64,000 nucleotides of DNA from an uncultured Granulosicoccus sp. (GTDB taxonomy: Bacteria; Pseudomonadota; Gammaproteobacteria; Granulosicoccales; Granulosicoccaceae): the NCBI GenBank assembly GCA_947495035.1, contig CANLXI010000003.1, forward strand, positions 1-64,000. The letters run 5' to 3'. How positions within the stretch are numbered: position 1 is the first letter of the stretch; each line of letters opens with the position of its first letter. The notes below the pieces were generated by a model. It was not told where the DNA came from. It ran no database searches and was given only the letters and a program-made list of their open reading frames with translations. Both the position numbers and the translations under genes were made by a program. Below, in pieces: positions 9,052 through 17,586 of the stretch.

Positions 9052-10908
9052 CTACATGAGAAGGTTCAGCATCAACAGGCTGACAAGCAGAAACAGTATG
9101 GTCATGATACCGCCGGCTCGCATGAAATCGGCGACCTGATAACCCCCGGGCCCCATCAGCAGCGCGTTGACCTGATGCGTGGGTATCAGGAAGGAGTTGG
9201 AGGTGGAGATGGCCACGGTCAGCGCGAACAGTGCCGGATCGGCATCCACGGCGACGGCAATGTTGACCGCCAGCGGTACCAGCAGCACAGTGGCGCCGAT
9301 ATTCGACATCACCAGAGTGAAAAAGGTGGCCAGCAACGCGATCACCACCTGTAACACCCAGTCGGGCACGTCCCCCACCAGTCTCAGTATTTCCTGGGCA
9401 ATCCAGGCCGCTGTGCCGGACTGATCGACGGCAATGCCCAGAGGGATCAGGCTGGCGAGCAGAAAGACCGTCTGCCAGCTGACCGCTGTATAGGCCTCGT
9501 CCATGGTCAGTACCCCGGACAGGACCATGCCCATGGCTCCTGTCAGCAGCGAGATGGCCAGGCTGTCCGTCACCAGGAACAGGACGAGCCCGAGGAGAAA
9601 GAATGCCGCGGCCTCCCTGACCTTGTTGGTTCTCAGATCCTCGTATTTCACGTCCGTGGCCAGCACGAAGTCACTGCTGCGAGACAGTGATTTGAGATCC
9701 TTCCAGCTGGCGTGAACCACCAGAGTGTCGCCAGGCTGCAGTACCTGATCACGGAAATCATGTCTGATGACGTCTTCGCTGCGAAAGATCTGCAGGATGT
9801 TGGTGCCGAAATTGCGGCGCGGCTTGATGTCGCCGATACGCTGCCCGATGAGGCTGGAGCCGGGCGGAATGACGATTTCGGCAATACCGCTATGCTGGGC
9901 ATTGAGTACGTCGGCAAAGCGATCCGGCTCCCCCAGGACTTCCCAGTGATTGTCTCGGCAGTAGCGTTCGATCTGTTGCCGGTCGCCCATCAGGCCGAGG
10001 TGGGTGTTGACCCAGATGATTTCCTCGCGATCCGGTGGCACCTTGACCACATCGCCGCTGTACAACGCCAGTATGACCGGCGTGTCGGGGTTGGCGTCTT
10101 CCAGTTGATGAATCGTCATGCCGGCCTGCGGGCTCTCCGGGGTGACCCGGATCTCGACCAGTTCGCCCTTGATGCCGTAGACATTCTCGAAATAATCGGC
10201 CGCTCGCGAAATGCGCTTGTCGTCCGTCTTGCTGGTAGCAGGCAGGACAAAGCGACCGGCCAGCACGAAATACATCACGCCGGTGGCCACCAGGGCCAGC
10301 CCCAGCGGTGTCACCGAAAACAGGCCGAAGGTATCCATCTGCTGTTCGGCCGGCAGGGTACGGTTGGCCGATATCAGCAGATCGTTGAGCAGAATCAGTG
10401 GGCTGGAGCCGATCATGGTGACCGTGCCACCGAGAATGGCGCAGAAGCCCATGGGCATCAGCAGTCTGGACATGGGGATGGCGGTGCGGTCGCTGATACG
10501 CGACACCACAGGCAGGAACAGGGCCGCCGCACCGATGTTCTGCATGAAGCTGGAAATGAGCGCGACGGTGCCGGATACCAACGGAATGATGCGTTTTTCC
10601 GTCTTGCCACCCTTCTGCAGAATGAGTGAGGCCACCTTGCCCATCAGGCCGGTCTTGTCCAGACCGGCGCCGATGATCATGACGGCAATGACCGAAATCA
10701 CGGCATTGCTGGAAAAGCCCGAGAACAGCTCCTCACGCGAGACCAGCGGTTCGAGGCCAGGCAGCAGCGTGGTCAGGCCCAGCAGGACCATCACGCAGAT
10801 GGCGGCCACATCGACACGCAGCAGTTCGAATGCAAACAGGGCAATGGTAACGGACAGCAAGCCCATGACAACCAGCATTTCGATGCTTAGCGTGAGCTCC
10901 TGGACCAT
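9052..10908 (-). CDS. SLC13/DASS-type carrier with two TrkA-C (RCK_C) domains
   Basis: 618-residue inner-membrane carrier. Hydrophobic helices in the N-terminal third (about residues 1-220) and C-terminal third (about 405-618) flank a soluble central region (about 230-395). That region contains two RCK_C-like modules, VEIRVTPESPQAGMTIHQL and IPPGSSLIGQRIGDI, each followed by a beta-rich stretch. This layout matches the SLC13-like permeases often annotated for sulfate, citrate or dicarboxylate uptake; TrkA-C domains usually bind small ligands. The substrate is unknown. It follows trmB by 48 bp on the same strand. Confidence 0.85.
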   Translation of the reverse strand: MVQELTLSIEMLVVMGLLSVTIALFAFELLRVDVAAICVMVLLGLTTLLPGLEPLVSREELFSGFSSNAVISVIAVMIIGAGLDKTGLMGKVASLILQKGGKTEKRIIPLVSGTVALISSFMQNIGAAALFLPVVSRISDRTAIPMSRLLMPMGFCAILGGTVTMIGSSPLILLNDLLISANRTLPAEQQMDTFGLFSVTPLGLALVATGVMYFVLAGRFVLPATSKTDDKRISRAADYFENVYGIKGELVEIRVTPESPQAGMTIHQLEDANPDTPVILALYSGDVVKVPPDREEIIWVNTHLGLMGDRQQIERYCRDNHWEVLGEPDRFADVLNAQHSGIAEIVIPPGSSLIGQRIGDIKPRRNFGTNILQIFRSEDVIRHDFRDQVLQPGDTLVVHASWKDLKSLSRSSDFVLATDVKYEDLRTNKVREAAAFFLLGLVLFLVTDSLAISLLTGAMGMVLSGVLTMDEAYTAVSWQTVFLLASLIPLGIAVDQSGTAAWIAQEILRLVGDVPDWVLQVVIALLATFFTLVMSNIGATVLLVPLAVNIAVAVDADPALFALTVAISTSNSFLIPTHQVNALLMGPGGYQVADFMRAGGIMTILFLLVSLLMLNLLM

Positions 10909-10956
10909 TGTGCTAGCGTATTGGAAGCGGGTTGTCGGGGGCGAGGGATTCCGGCA

Positions 10957-11694
10957 TCAGCGGCGCTGGTACAACAGGTCCGTGACGTCGTGTCCGAGGC
11001 GATGGCCGCGCCGTTCAAAACGCGTCACCGGCCGCCATTCGGGGCGCGGAGACGGCAGCCCCTTGCCGGCCATGTTCTCGAAGCGCTCGTCCTGCTCCAG
11101 ATGTTCGATCATCCATTCGCCGTATTCGGCCCAGTCGGTAGCGCAGTGCAGAATGCCACCGGGTTTGAGCGTGTGGGCCACGGCGTTCAGAAAATCCGCC
11201 TGTACGATTCGCCGTTTGTGGTGGCGTTTCTTGTGCCAGGGGTCCGGAAACAGCAGCAGTACCTTGTCCAGTGAAGCGGGTGGCAGCATGTTTTCCATGA
11301 TCTCCATGGCGTCGTGCTGAATCAGGCGCACATTGTCCAGTTCATTGGCTTCGATGCCGATCAGGGCATGACCGATACCGGATTGATGCACTTCGGCGCC
11401 AATGATGTTGGTATCCGGATGGTTGCTGCCCATGTTCAGCAGCACATCCCCATTGCCAAAGCCGATTTCCAGCCACGTGGGCGCGGCCCGGCCGAAGGCA
11501 TCGGCAAGATCGATGGTGTTGTCGGAGTAGGGCAGCCCGAATCTGGGCAGCAGACGCTCGAGGGCATCCGCCTGGGCTGCAGTGATACGCCCGTTGCGTA
11601 CCACAAAGCTGCGAATGGAGCGGCGTGTCAGCCGCCCGGCAGGCGTTGTTTCCTTGTCAGCCTGCTCAGCTGGATTCTGGTTTACCGGGTTCAG
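10957..11694 (-). CDS. trmB: tRNA (guanine-N7-)-methyltransferase, probable CTG start
   Basis: Methylates G46 in the variable loop of tRNAs using S-adenosylmethionine. The SAM-binding segment WLEIGFGNGDVLL, the IGAEVHQSGIG segment and FPDPWHKKRHHKRR are diagnostic. An internal GTG at 11604 would give only 215 residues and lose the conserved N-terminal RRSIRSFVVRNGR, which reads in frame upstream. No ATG, GTG or TTG lies between there and the preceding gene's stop. A CTG at 11694, overlapping that stop as CTGA and preceded by GGAGG at nine bases (11704-11708), gives 245 residues, close to the usual size. I infer CTG as the start. Confidence 0.9.
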   Translation of the reverse strand: MNPVNQNPAEQADKETTPAGRLTRRSIRSFVVRNGRITAAQADALERLLPRFGLPYSDNTIDLADAFGRAAPTWLEIGFGNGDVLLNMGSNHPDTNIIGAEVHQSGIGHALIGIEANELDNVRLIQHDAMEIMENMLPPASLDKVLLLFPDPWHKKRHHKRRIVQADFLNAVAHTLKPGGILHCATDWAEYGEWMIEHLEQDERFENMAGKGLPSPRPEWRPVTRFERRGHRLGHDVTDLLYQRR

Positions 11695-11963
11695 CGACGA
11701 CGGCCTCCACGCTTGCCACCCTTGCGTGGTTCTTCGAACTGGACCTTGAGGGACTTGTCACCCATGATCTTGCCGTTCAGGCCCGCGATGGCGGCGCGTG
11801 CTTCATGCCCTTCCATCTCGATGAAGCCGAAGCCCTTGCACTTTCCAGTGAATACATCCGAAGCGAGCTTGATGGAGCGCACCTTGCCGTATTCAGTGAA
11901 CATTTCGGTTACTGTTTCTTCCGTCGACTCAAGCGGCAGGCCGCCAACAAACATCTTTTTCAC
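11691..11963 (-). CDS. Small RRM-domain RNA-binding protein
   Basis: A 90-residue protein consisting of one RNA recognition motif, with RNP2-like KMFVGGLP at the start and RNP1-like CKGFGFIEM in the middle, then a basic tail ending KGGKRGGRRR. It belongs to the bacterial and cyanobacterial Rbp-like single-RRM proteins, often cold-responsive. The GTG at 11963 is chosen because ACGAGG sits seven bases upstream and the domain begins right after it; an open stretch further upstream (to 12029) has no such signal. Its stop overlaps the proposed CTG start of trmB, so the two genes are probably translationally coupled. Target RNAs are unknown. Confidence 0.85.
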   Translation of the reverse strand: MKKMFVGGLPLESTEETVTEMFTEYGKVRSIKLASDVFTGKCKGFGFIEMEGHEARAAIAGLNGKIMGDKSLKVQFEEPRKGGKRGGRRR

Positions 11964-12191
11964 GTAAAAACCTCGTATTTCAAGTTCGGTAACCAATGCC
12001 AGACATTGCATCGTGTTGCCAACTCTCATGCGATGGTTTGCATGAGTCGTGACAACTGAGTGCTAGGTCAACAACGGTTGATGCCGGCACGGCCCTTTGC
12101 CGTGGCAGCAGACAGCGGTACACCCGGTACCGCGAAAGGGTCCAGGCTGAGCTACCGGCAGTCAATGGATAGTGCCAGTCTACTCCTAAGT

Positions 12192-12452
12192 TTACACCTT
12201 TGCCAGACAAGGGTGCCGTGACGCAATCAGCGTCTCTTTCGATGCGCGGCACATTTGCTTGATCTGCCACTCGTGGCGACTGGCCGAAGACCTGTCTGGA
12301 CAGGCACAAGTATAGACCAGAGTCACCGGTCGGCGTGCGCGGGTGTAGCGGGCCCCGCGAGCGGTGCCATTGTGTTCGGCCAGCCGGCGCATCGTATCGG
12401 TCGTGATGCCGGTGTACAGTGAATCATCATTACACCGTACCATGTAGACCAT
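12192..12452 (-). CDS. GIY-YIG domain protein (YhbQ/UPF0213-like)
   Basis: About 86 residues from the ATG at 12452; the frame stays open to a GTG at 12527, which would overlap tcdA. A compact GIY-YIG nuclease fold is indicated by VYMVRCNDDSLYTGITTD (Tyr and YTG positions), MRRLAEHN, GARYTRARRPVTLVY and the C-terminal SRHEWQIKQM helix. Family members are structure-selective nucleases or of unknown role. It is divergent from tcdA, with starts only about 30 bp apart. GGGACA precedes the chosen ATG. Which start is used is uncertain. Confidence 0.82.
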   Translation of the reverse strand: MVYMVRCNDDSLYTGITTDTMRRLAEHNGTARGARYTRARRPVTLVYTCACPDRSSASRHEWQIKQMCRASKETLIASRHPCLAKV

Positions 12453-12484
12453 CCACTGTCCCGGCTGCAAAGAACGTTCCTCCG

Positions 12485-13282
12485 ATGTCAATCCAGTCTC
12501 CCGATCCGGCGTTTGGCGCTTTGTCACGCGTGTATGGCCATCAGGCCTATGAATGTCTGTCGCAGCTGCGTATCTGCGTTGTCGGTATCGGCGGCGTCGG
12601 TTCCTGGGCGGTCGAAGCGCTGGCCCGAACCGGCGTCGGACAAATCACCATGATAGACCACGATGATGTCTCCACCAGCAATATCAACCGCCAGTTGCAT
12701 TCGCTGCACGATACGGTCGATCAGTCGAAGGTGGAGGTCATGCAAGCGCGGATCCGTCTCATCAATCCACGCTGCGATGTTGCCGCCATTGATGATTTTC
12801 TGGCAGAGAAGAATCTGGAAGCCTACCTGGACTGCGGTTTCGACATGGTCATCGATGCCATCGACAACATTCGCTTCAAGGCCGCCATGATCGCGTTCTG
12901 CCGGCGCCGCAAGATTCCGATCATCACGACCGGTGGGGCCGGTGGGCGCACCGATCCACTGGCGGTGGAAGTCGCCGACCTGTCACGGACCTGGAATGAT
13001 GCGCTGGCCGCCAAGGTGCGCTCCCGGTTGAGGTCGGACCATGGATTCACCAGCAACCCGAAACGACGCTTCGGAATCGAGTGCGTGTACTCCACCGAGC
13101 AGCCGGTGTACCCGGGCAAGGATGGTCAGGTAACACATGCGAAACCCGGTGTACCGGGGGCCCGCCTGGATTGCGATCAGGGCTATGGGTCGGTGTCTTT
13201 CGTGACGGGTACCTTTGGCCTGGTGGCCGCATCACGTGCGGTCAACCGGTCCTTGGCGCAGCGATTGCGTAAGGATCCCTAG
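12485..13282 (+). CDS. tcdA: tRNA threonylcarbamoyladenosine dehydratase (TcdA/CsdL)
   Basis: 265-residue E1/ThiF/MoeB-like enzyme that cyclises t6A37 of tRNAs to the ct6A form using ATP. The nucleotide-binding motif CVVGIGGVGSWAVEAL is at about residues 29-44, followed by MIDHDDVSTSNINRQ and the DAIDNIRFKAAMI segment. The C-terminal GSVSFVTGTFGLVAA is typical of TcdA. The start at 12485 fits the family N-terminus (QSPDPAFGALSRVYG); an in-frame ATG at 12419 would overlap the divergent GIY-YIG gene. A downstream lipoprotein gene follows within 20 bp. Confidence 0.92.
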   Translation: MSIQSPDPAFGALSRVYGHQAYECLSQLRICVVGIGGVGSWAVEALARTGVGQITMIDHDDVSTSNINRQLHSLHDTVDQSKVEVMQARIRLINPRCDVAAIDDFLAEKNLEAYLDCGFDMVIDAIDNIRFKAAMIAFCRRRKIPIITTGGAGGRTDPLAVEVADLSRTWNDALAAKVRSRLRSDHGFTSNPKRRFGIECVYSTEQPVYPGKDGQVTHAKPGVPGARLDCDQGYGSVSFVTGTFGLVAASRAVNRSLAQRLRKDP

Positions 13283-13301
13283 AATCTGGTCCGGTCAGTC
13301 C

Positions 13302-13943
13302 ATGCAAAACGTTCACGCCCCCATTGCCCGCCGGCATGTCGCCACGCTCTGCGGAAATACGCTTCCTGCCGCAGTCCTCCTGTGTCTGGCGCTGGCCTTG
13401 TCAGGCTGTTCGGGCTCCTCTTCCGCGCCGCCGATGTCATCCGGAGTGGTGACAGGCTCTGGTCAGGAAGAGGACATCGGGGTGCCGGACAGCCTGTTGC
13501 AGCTGGAAGACGACCCGGGCCTGCTGGCGGAGATTCCGGAGGTACTGGTGACCGTGACAACGTCCGGCGTCGGCTTGCAAGTGGCCTATACGCGGGAAGG
13601 TCAGGCGGAGGTGGTGCCGGCGCAGCTTGTCGAGGCACAATGGCTGTACATGCAGGATTGCCTGGGGCAGTCCGGTACATCACCGGTGGTGGTGGTGCGC
13701 GATGGCCCCGTGACGCCCTTCACCGCAACTGATGATGTGATCTACGATATCGAAGGTACGCCGGTTGCCAGTGGCAGCCACCGTACAGTGCCCATACTGC
13801 AGATCCAGGAAGACGACTTCGACGTATCCAGCAGCAATCCGGGCTTCAACCTGCGTTCCATCATGGGACGATTGCTGTGGCTGTCGGCGAGTCTGCCCGA
13901 GCGGGATTACCCGTATGAATGTGCGAGGCAGCGGCCTGACTGA
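13302..13943 (+). CDS. Predicted lipoprotein of unknown function
   Basis: About 213 residues. An N-terminal hydrophobic stretch (residues 21-34) runs into a lipobox LALSGC with the lipidated cysteine at about residue 36, then a Ser/Pro/Gly-rich linker. The mature part is acidic and soluble, with no family I recognise. It is probably anchored in the outer or inner membrane facing the periplasm. It follows tcdA by 19 bp and may be cotranscribed with it. The start at 13302 is the ATG that places the signal peptide correctly. Confidence 0.7.
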   Translation: MQNVHAPIARRHVATLCGNTLPAAVLLCLALALSGCSGSSSAPPMSSGVVTGSGQEEDIGVPDSLLQLEDDPGLLAEIPEVLVTVTTSGVGLQVAYTREGQAEVVPAQLVEAQWLYMQDCLGQSGTSPVVVVRDGPVTPFTATDDVIYDIEGTPVASGSHRTVPILQIQEDDFDVSSSNPGFNLRSIMGRLLWLSASLPERDYPYECARQRPD

Positions 13944-14022
13944 TTCGTCGCCGCTCTCGCCTCCGCGTGGACAGTCGTTGTATGTTGCGGGTCTTCTTCC
14001 GATTGCTCCTTCACGGATTTCC

Positions 14023-14814
14023 ATGATCAGCGATACTCCCGCACCTGCCGACTCTTCTGCTCCCGACGCCACGACAACTCCGCCGACTGCCGCTGTGCTG
14101 CTCATCGGCAACGAACTGCTCAGTGGGCGCACCAGGGACATCAATCTGCCGCACATCGCCGAATCCCTGGTGGCTCGCGGCATTCGCCTGCGTGAAGCGC
14201 GGGTCATTGCCGATATTCCGCAGGCCATCGTATCCGCGATCAATGAGCTGAGAAACGGCCATGACTACGTGTTCACCACCGGAGGTATCGGACCGACGCA
14301 TGACGACATCACGGCAGACTGTGTTGCCGAAGCCTTCGGAGTCGATCTGCCTGTCAATACCGAAGCGCGCGCACTGTTGCAGAGCTTCTGCGACGAGCGG
14401 CAAATCGAGCTCAATGAGGATCGTCTGCGCATGGCTCGCATACCGGAAGGTGCATCGCTGATCGACAATCCGGTGTCTGCAGCACCGGGCTTTCGCATGG
14501 AGAATGTGTTCGTGATGGCCGGTGTGCCACGCATCATGCAGGCCATGCTGGCTTCGGTACTGCCGGATTTGAGAACCGGGCCGATCGTGCACAGCGTCAG
14601 TGTCGGCTGCGACCTCGGCGAGGGTACGGTGGCGTCGGCGTTGCGGGCCCTGCAGGAGGCTCACCCGGCCATCGAGATCGGCAGCTATCCGGGCAAGACC
14701 GGGCAGCTGGGCAGACTGTCTCTGGTTGCGCGGGGAACGGATGAAACCGAGCTGGAGAGCGTCAGGCAGGCACTGGTGCAGATGGTGTCAGCGCTTGGTG
14801 GTCGCCTGAGCTGA
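14023..14814 (+). CDS. CinA-type MoCF domain protein (no amidase domain)
   Basis: 263 residues. The molybdopterin-binding-like domain of the CinA N-terminus is clear: AAVLLIGNELLSGRTRDIN near residue 20, VFTTGGIGPTHDDIT near residue 83, ADCVAEAFGV and VFVMAGVPRIMQAML near residue 165. The C-terminal nicotinamide-nucleotide amidase domain of full-length CinA is absent, and the stop is well formed, so this is the short COG1058 form. It may be an ADP-ribose or nucleotide pyrophosphatase; no role in molybdenum metabolism is implied. Its last 27 bp overlap the convergent LacI-family gene. Confidence 0.86.
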   Translation: MISDTPAPADSSAPDATTTPPTAAVLLIGNELLSGRTRDINLPHIAESLVARGIRLREARVIADIPQAIVSAINELRNGHDYVFTTGGIGPTHDDITADCVAEAFGVDLPVNTEARALLQSFCDERQIELNEDRLRMARIPEGASLIDNPVSAAPGFRMENVFVMAGVPRIMQAMLASVLPDLRTGPIVHSVSVGCDLGEGTVASALRALQEAHPAIEIGSYPGKTGQLGRLSLVARGTDETELESVRQALVQMVSALGGRLS

Positions 14815-15837
14815 TGATCCGGCGGGGCCGGTGGACACGCCAATGGTCAGTTGTGCCTCCAGCAACTGTGTCCGTGAAGCTCTGTCGGGGTCGTCGATGA
14901 GGTCCAGCAGCATCTGCGCGGCCAGTTCGCCTGCCTGTCTGACCGAGGATCGGGTGGCCGTGAACTGCGGTTCCGGATCGTTGTTCTGGAAGAAGGACAG
15001 CTCATCATCGTGAATGATCACTGATACATCCTTGCCCATGCGCAAACCGGCATGCGCGATGGCCCGTCGCACTCCCAGAGCGACAACATAGGAAGAGACA
15101 AGAAAGGCACTGGGCGGCTGGGTGTCGGCCAGCATTCTGCCGGCCGAGCGGTATCCGTGGGTTTCGGTGAGTTCATCACTGCACAGGATGTCCGGATGCG
15201 GTGTGATTCCGGCATCGAGCAGGGCTTCCTCATAACCCTGGCGTCGCAACCAGGCGTACGTCAGGGATTCCGGACCGTTGATCAGAGCAATGCGACGATG
15301 CCCCAGGTCAAGCAGCAGTCTGGTCGCCTGGCGAAAGGCACGCCGGTTGTTGGTGTCGATCCAGGAGTAGTCGAGCGAGGTCTCCGGCACCCGGCCGTGA
15401 ATGACAAAGGGCAGGCCGATGTCCTGCAGCAATTGCACCCGGGAATCGTCACGGCGGGGGGAATGCACGATCACTCCATCCACTGTGCCGCGGGCTGCCA
15501 TGTTGCGATACGTGTCCTCTTCGTTGAGTTGTTCGGCAATCGTCAGCAGCAGCTCATAGCCATTGGCGCTGTAAATCCGGCTGGCGCCGGTGATGAATTC
15601 GCCGAATATCGGGTTGCCCACATCATTGCTGGAGTGCATCGGAATCACGTGGCCGATGGTCATGGCACGGCCTGTGGCCAGGCTGGTGGCGCGGGCATTG
15701 GGCTGGTAATGGTGCTTTTTCGCCATTTGCAGGACGCGCTGGCGAGTGGACTTGCTGACTTCCGGATACCCGTTGAGCGCTCGACTGACCGTCGTTTGGG
15801 AGAGGTTGAGCAATGCTGACAGTTCCTTGAGGTTCAT
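14788..15837 (-). CDS. aglR: LacI-family regulator of the alpha-glucoside operon
   Basis: 349 residues. The N-terminal helix-turn-helix reads MNLKELSALLNLSQTTVSRALNG (residues 1-23), followed by the hinge helix region NARATSLATG and a periplasmic-binding-protein-like ligand domain. It is divergent from the sugar ABC operon and should repress it until a glucoside is bound, as AglR does in rhizobia; the specific ligand is inferred. A perfect CAAAGCGCTTTG palindrome lies 35 bp upstream of its ATG and a near copy overlies the predicted start of the divergent operon. The 3' end overlaps the CinA-like gene tail-to-tail. Confidence 0.88.
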   Translation of the reverse strand: MNLKELSALLNLSQTTVSRALNGYPEVSKSTRQRVLQMAKKHHYQPNARATSLATGRAMTIGHVIPMHSSNDVGNPIFGEFITGASRIYSANGYELLLTIAEQLNEEDTYRNMAARGTVDGVIVHSPRRDDSRVQLLQDIGLPFVIHGRVPETSLDYSWIDTNNRRAFRQATRLLLDLGHRRIALINGPESLTYAWLRRQGYEEALLDAGITPHPDILCSDELTETHGYRSAGRMLADTQPPSAFLVSSYVVALGVRRAIAHAGLRMGKDVSVIIHDDELSFFQNNDPEPQFTATRSSVRQAGELAAQMLLDLIDDPDRASRTQLLEAQLTIGVSTGPAGSSAQATTKR

Positions 15838-15871
15838 GGGATGACGCAGATACTCGGTTCAGAATTGCATT

Positions 15872-15883
15872 CAAAGCGCTTTG
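15872..15883. promoter_or_regulatory. LacI-type operator O1
   Basis: Perfect 12-bp palindrome CAAAGCGCTTTG with the central CG typical of LacI/GalR operators. It sits between the divergent regulator gene and the sugar ABC operon, 35 bp from the regulator ATG, so it probably serves autoregulation and looping. It shares GCATTC and the AAAGCGCTTTGG-type core with the second site at 16025. Confidence 0.75.
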
Positions 15884-15988
15884 GGCGAAAATAGTACGGA
15901 AGAACAACCCTCATGTCAAAAAATATGCTAGCGAATAGGTCCTTGATAGCCTTGTTTTACCGTGAATATCGATCAGAAAATCACTGGC

Positions 15989-16017
15989 TTGACACCTTCA
16001 CAAGTGTCATGAATACT
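15989..16017 (+). promoter_or_regulatory. Sigma-70 promoter of the agl operon
   Basis: TTGACA at 15989-15994 is separated by exactly 17 bp from AATACT at 16012-16017. The predicted transcription start, around 16024, falls on the second LacI-type operator, which is the expected place for repression. Start and promoter are about 90 bp upstream of the binding-protein ATG. Confidence 0.7.
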
Positions 16018-16024
16018 GCGCATT

Positions 16025-16038
16025 CCAAGGCGCTTTGG
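16025..16038. promoter_or_regulatory. LacI-type operator O2
   Basis: CCAAGGCGCTTTGG, a palindrome with one mismatch and the same GCATTC left flank as O1. It covers the predicted transcription start of the sugar operon, so a bound repressor would block initiation. Centre-to-centre distance to O1 is about 154 bp, which would permit looping. Confidence 0.7.
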
Positions 16039-16104
16039 CTATGGATTCCAACTGCCTGGCATCCAGATCCGCTCGTCAACAAGAATTCGATCCGGGGAAA
16101 CACC

Positions 16105-17466
16105 ATGAAACCTGCAATGAAGTCTGCTGTCGCTACCGGCCTGACGCTGGCCATGCTGTCAGCAGGTGGCGCCAGCGCCGCCGAATTGAAATTCACTCCG
16201 GGGGAGGGTGATTTCAACTGGGAAAGTTATGAAGCTCTCAAGGAAATGAATCTCGAGGGCGAGCAGGTGACCGTGTTCGGTCCCTGGCTGGGTCCCGATC
16301 AGGTGCTGGTGGAAAGTGTGCTGGCCTATTTCGCGGAAGCCACCGGCGCGGATGTCAAGTACACCGGTTCCGACAGCTTCGAACAACAGATCATGATCGA
16401 TGCAGAAGCCGGTTCCGCTCCCGATGTCGCGGTATTTCCTCAGCCCGGTCTGGCATCCGACATGGCGAAACGCGGATTTCTGACCGAGCTTGGCGATGAC
16501 ACTGCAGCGTGGCTCACGGAAAACTACGCTGCCGGACAATCCTGGGTAGATCTGGCCACCTTCCAGGACGAAAACGGTGAAGATGGACTGTTCGGTTTCT
16601 TCTTCAAGGTCGACGTCAAGTCGCTGGTCTGGTACAGCCCTGAAAACTTCGAAGATGCCGGTTACGAAGTTCCCGAGAGCATGGAGGAACTCAAGGCGCT
16701 GACCGATCAGATCGTGGCCGACGGAGAGACTCCCTGGTGCATCGGTCTGGGTTCCGGTGGTGCAACCGGTTGGCCGGCTACCGACTGGGTTGAGGACATG
16801 ATGCTGCGCACCCAACCTGCCGATGTCTACGACCAGTGGGTCAGCAATGAGATTCCGTTCAATGACGAGCGCGTCGTCGCTGCCGTGGAAGAGTTCGGAT
16901 ACTTTGCGCGCAATGATGACTATGTCGCTGGCGGTGCGGGGGCTGTTGCCTCCACCGACTTCCGCGACAGTCCCAAGGGGCTGTTCTCCTCACCACCGCA
17001 GTGCTACATGCACCGTCAGGCTTCATTCATCCCGGCGTTCTTTCCGGAGGATACCGTGGTCGGTGAAGATGCCGACTTCTTCTACTTCCCGTCCTACGCC
17101 GAGAAGGATCTGGGCAAGCCGGTACTGGGCGCCGGAACCATGTTTGCAGTCACCCGTGAAAGCAAGGGTGCCATGGCACTGATCGAATTCCTGAAATCGC
17201 CCATTGCCCACGAGGTCTGGATGGCACAGGAAGGGTTCCTGACACCGATGAACAGCGTCAACACCGACCTGTACGCCTCGGATGCGCTGCGCGGCATGGG
17301 CGACATTCTGCTCAACGCCACCACCTTCCGGTTTGACGGTTCCGATCTCATGCCCGGCGGTGTGGGGGCCGGATCCTTCTGGACCGGCATGGTCGACTAC
17401 GCCGGTGGCAAGGATGCATCGGAGGTCACCACGGCCATCCAGAACAGCTGGGATGCCCTGAAGTAG
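16105..17466 (+). CDS. aglE: Alpha-glucoside ABC transporter, substrate-binding protein
   Basis: 453 residues, an extracellular solute-binding protein of the sugar (family 1) type. A signal peptide covers residues 1-26 (cleavage near GASAAE). The mature protein has AglE-like segments such as TVFGPWLGPDQVLVESV, GSAPDVAVFPQPG and IGLGSGGATGWPATDW. It captures alpha-glucosides (sucrose, maltose or trehalose in known relatives) in the periplasm for the AglF/AglG/AglK importer. The ATG at 16105 has a strong GGGGAAA ribosome site; the frame is open further upstream but lacks signal-peptide character there. Confidence 0.9.
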   Translation: MKPAMKSAVATGLTLAMLSAGGASAAELKFTPGEGDFNWESYEALKEMNLEGEQVTVFGPWLGPDQVLVESVLAYFAEATGADVKYTGSDSFEQQIMIDAEAGSAPDVAVFPQPGLASDMAKRGFLTELGDDTAAWLTENYAAGQSWVDLATFQDENGEDGLFGFFFKVDVKSLVWYSPENFEDAGYEVPESMEELKALTDQIVADGETPWCIGLGSGGATGWPATDWVEDMMLRTQPADVYDQWVSNEIPFNDERVVAAVEEFGYFARNDDYVAGGAGAVASTDFRDSPKGLFSSPPQCYMHRQASFIPAFFPEDTVVGEDADFFYFPSYAEKDLGKPVLGAGTMFAVTRESKGAMALIEFLKSPIAHEVWMAQEGFLTPMNSVNTDLYASDALRGMGDILLNATTFRFDGSDLMPGGVGAGSFWTGMVDYAGGKDASEVTTAIQNSWDALK

Positions 17467-17491
17467 GCCAGCCAGTCCAGCCAGTCAGGAT

Positions 17492-17520
17492 CGTGTCAGG
17501 CACCGTCAGTGCCTGACACG
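17492..17520 (+). other. Intercistronic hairpin between aglE and aglF
   Basis: A perfect 12-bp inverted repeat CGTGTCAGGCAC / GTGCCTGACACG with a 5-base loop (17504-17508). There is no T-run after it, so it is unlikely to be a full terminator. Such hairpins after binding-protein genes usually protect the upstream mRNA or thin out transcription, giving an excess of binding protein over permease. Confidence 0.7.
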
Positions 17521-17586
17521 CGGACGCCTTGCCGAGGCGGGTGTCCTTGATCAACTACGCTCCATCGCCTGTTCGTCGGAGGATTC

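Noticed and set aside
11600..11604. GTG at 11604 as the trmB start
   Set aside because: It removes the conserved N-terminal RRSIRSFVVRNGR segment and has no Shine-Dalgarno sequence, whereas CTG 11694 has GGAGG at nine bases.
13765..14022. Upstream open extension of the CinA-like frame
   Set aside because: It overlaps the lipoprotein gene in another frame and lacks family similarity. The ATG at 14023 begins just before the conserved domain.
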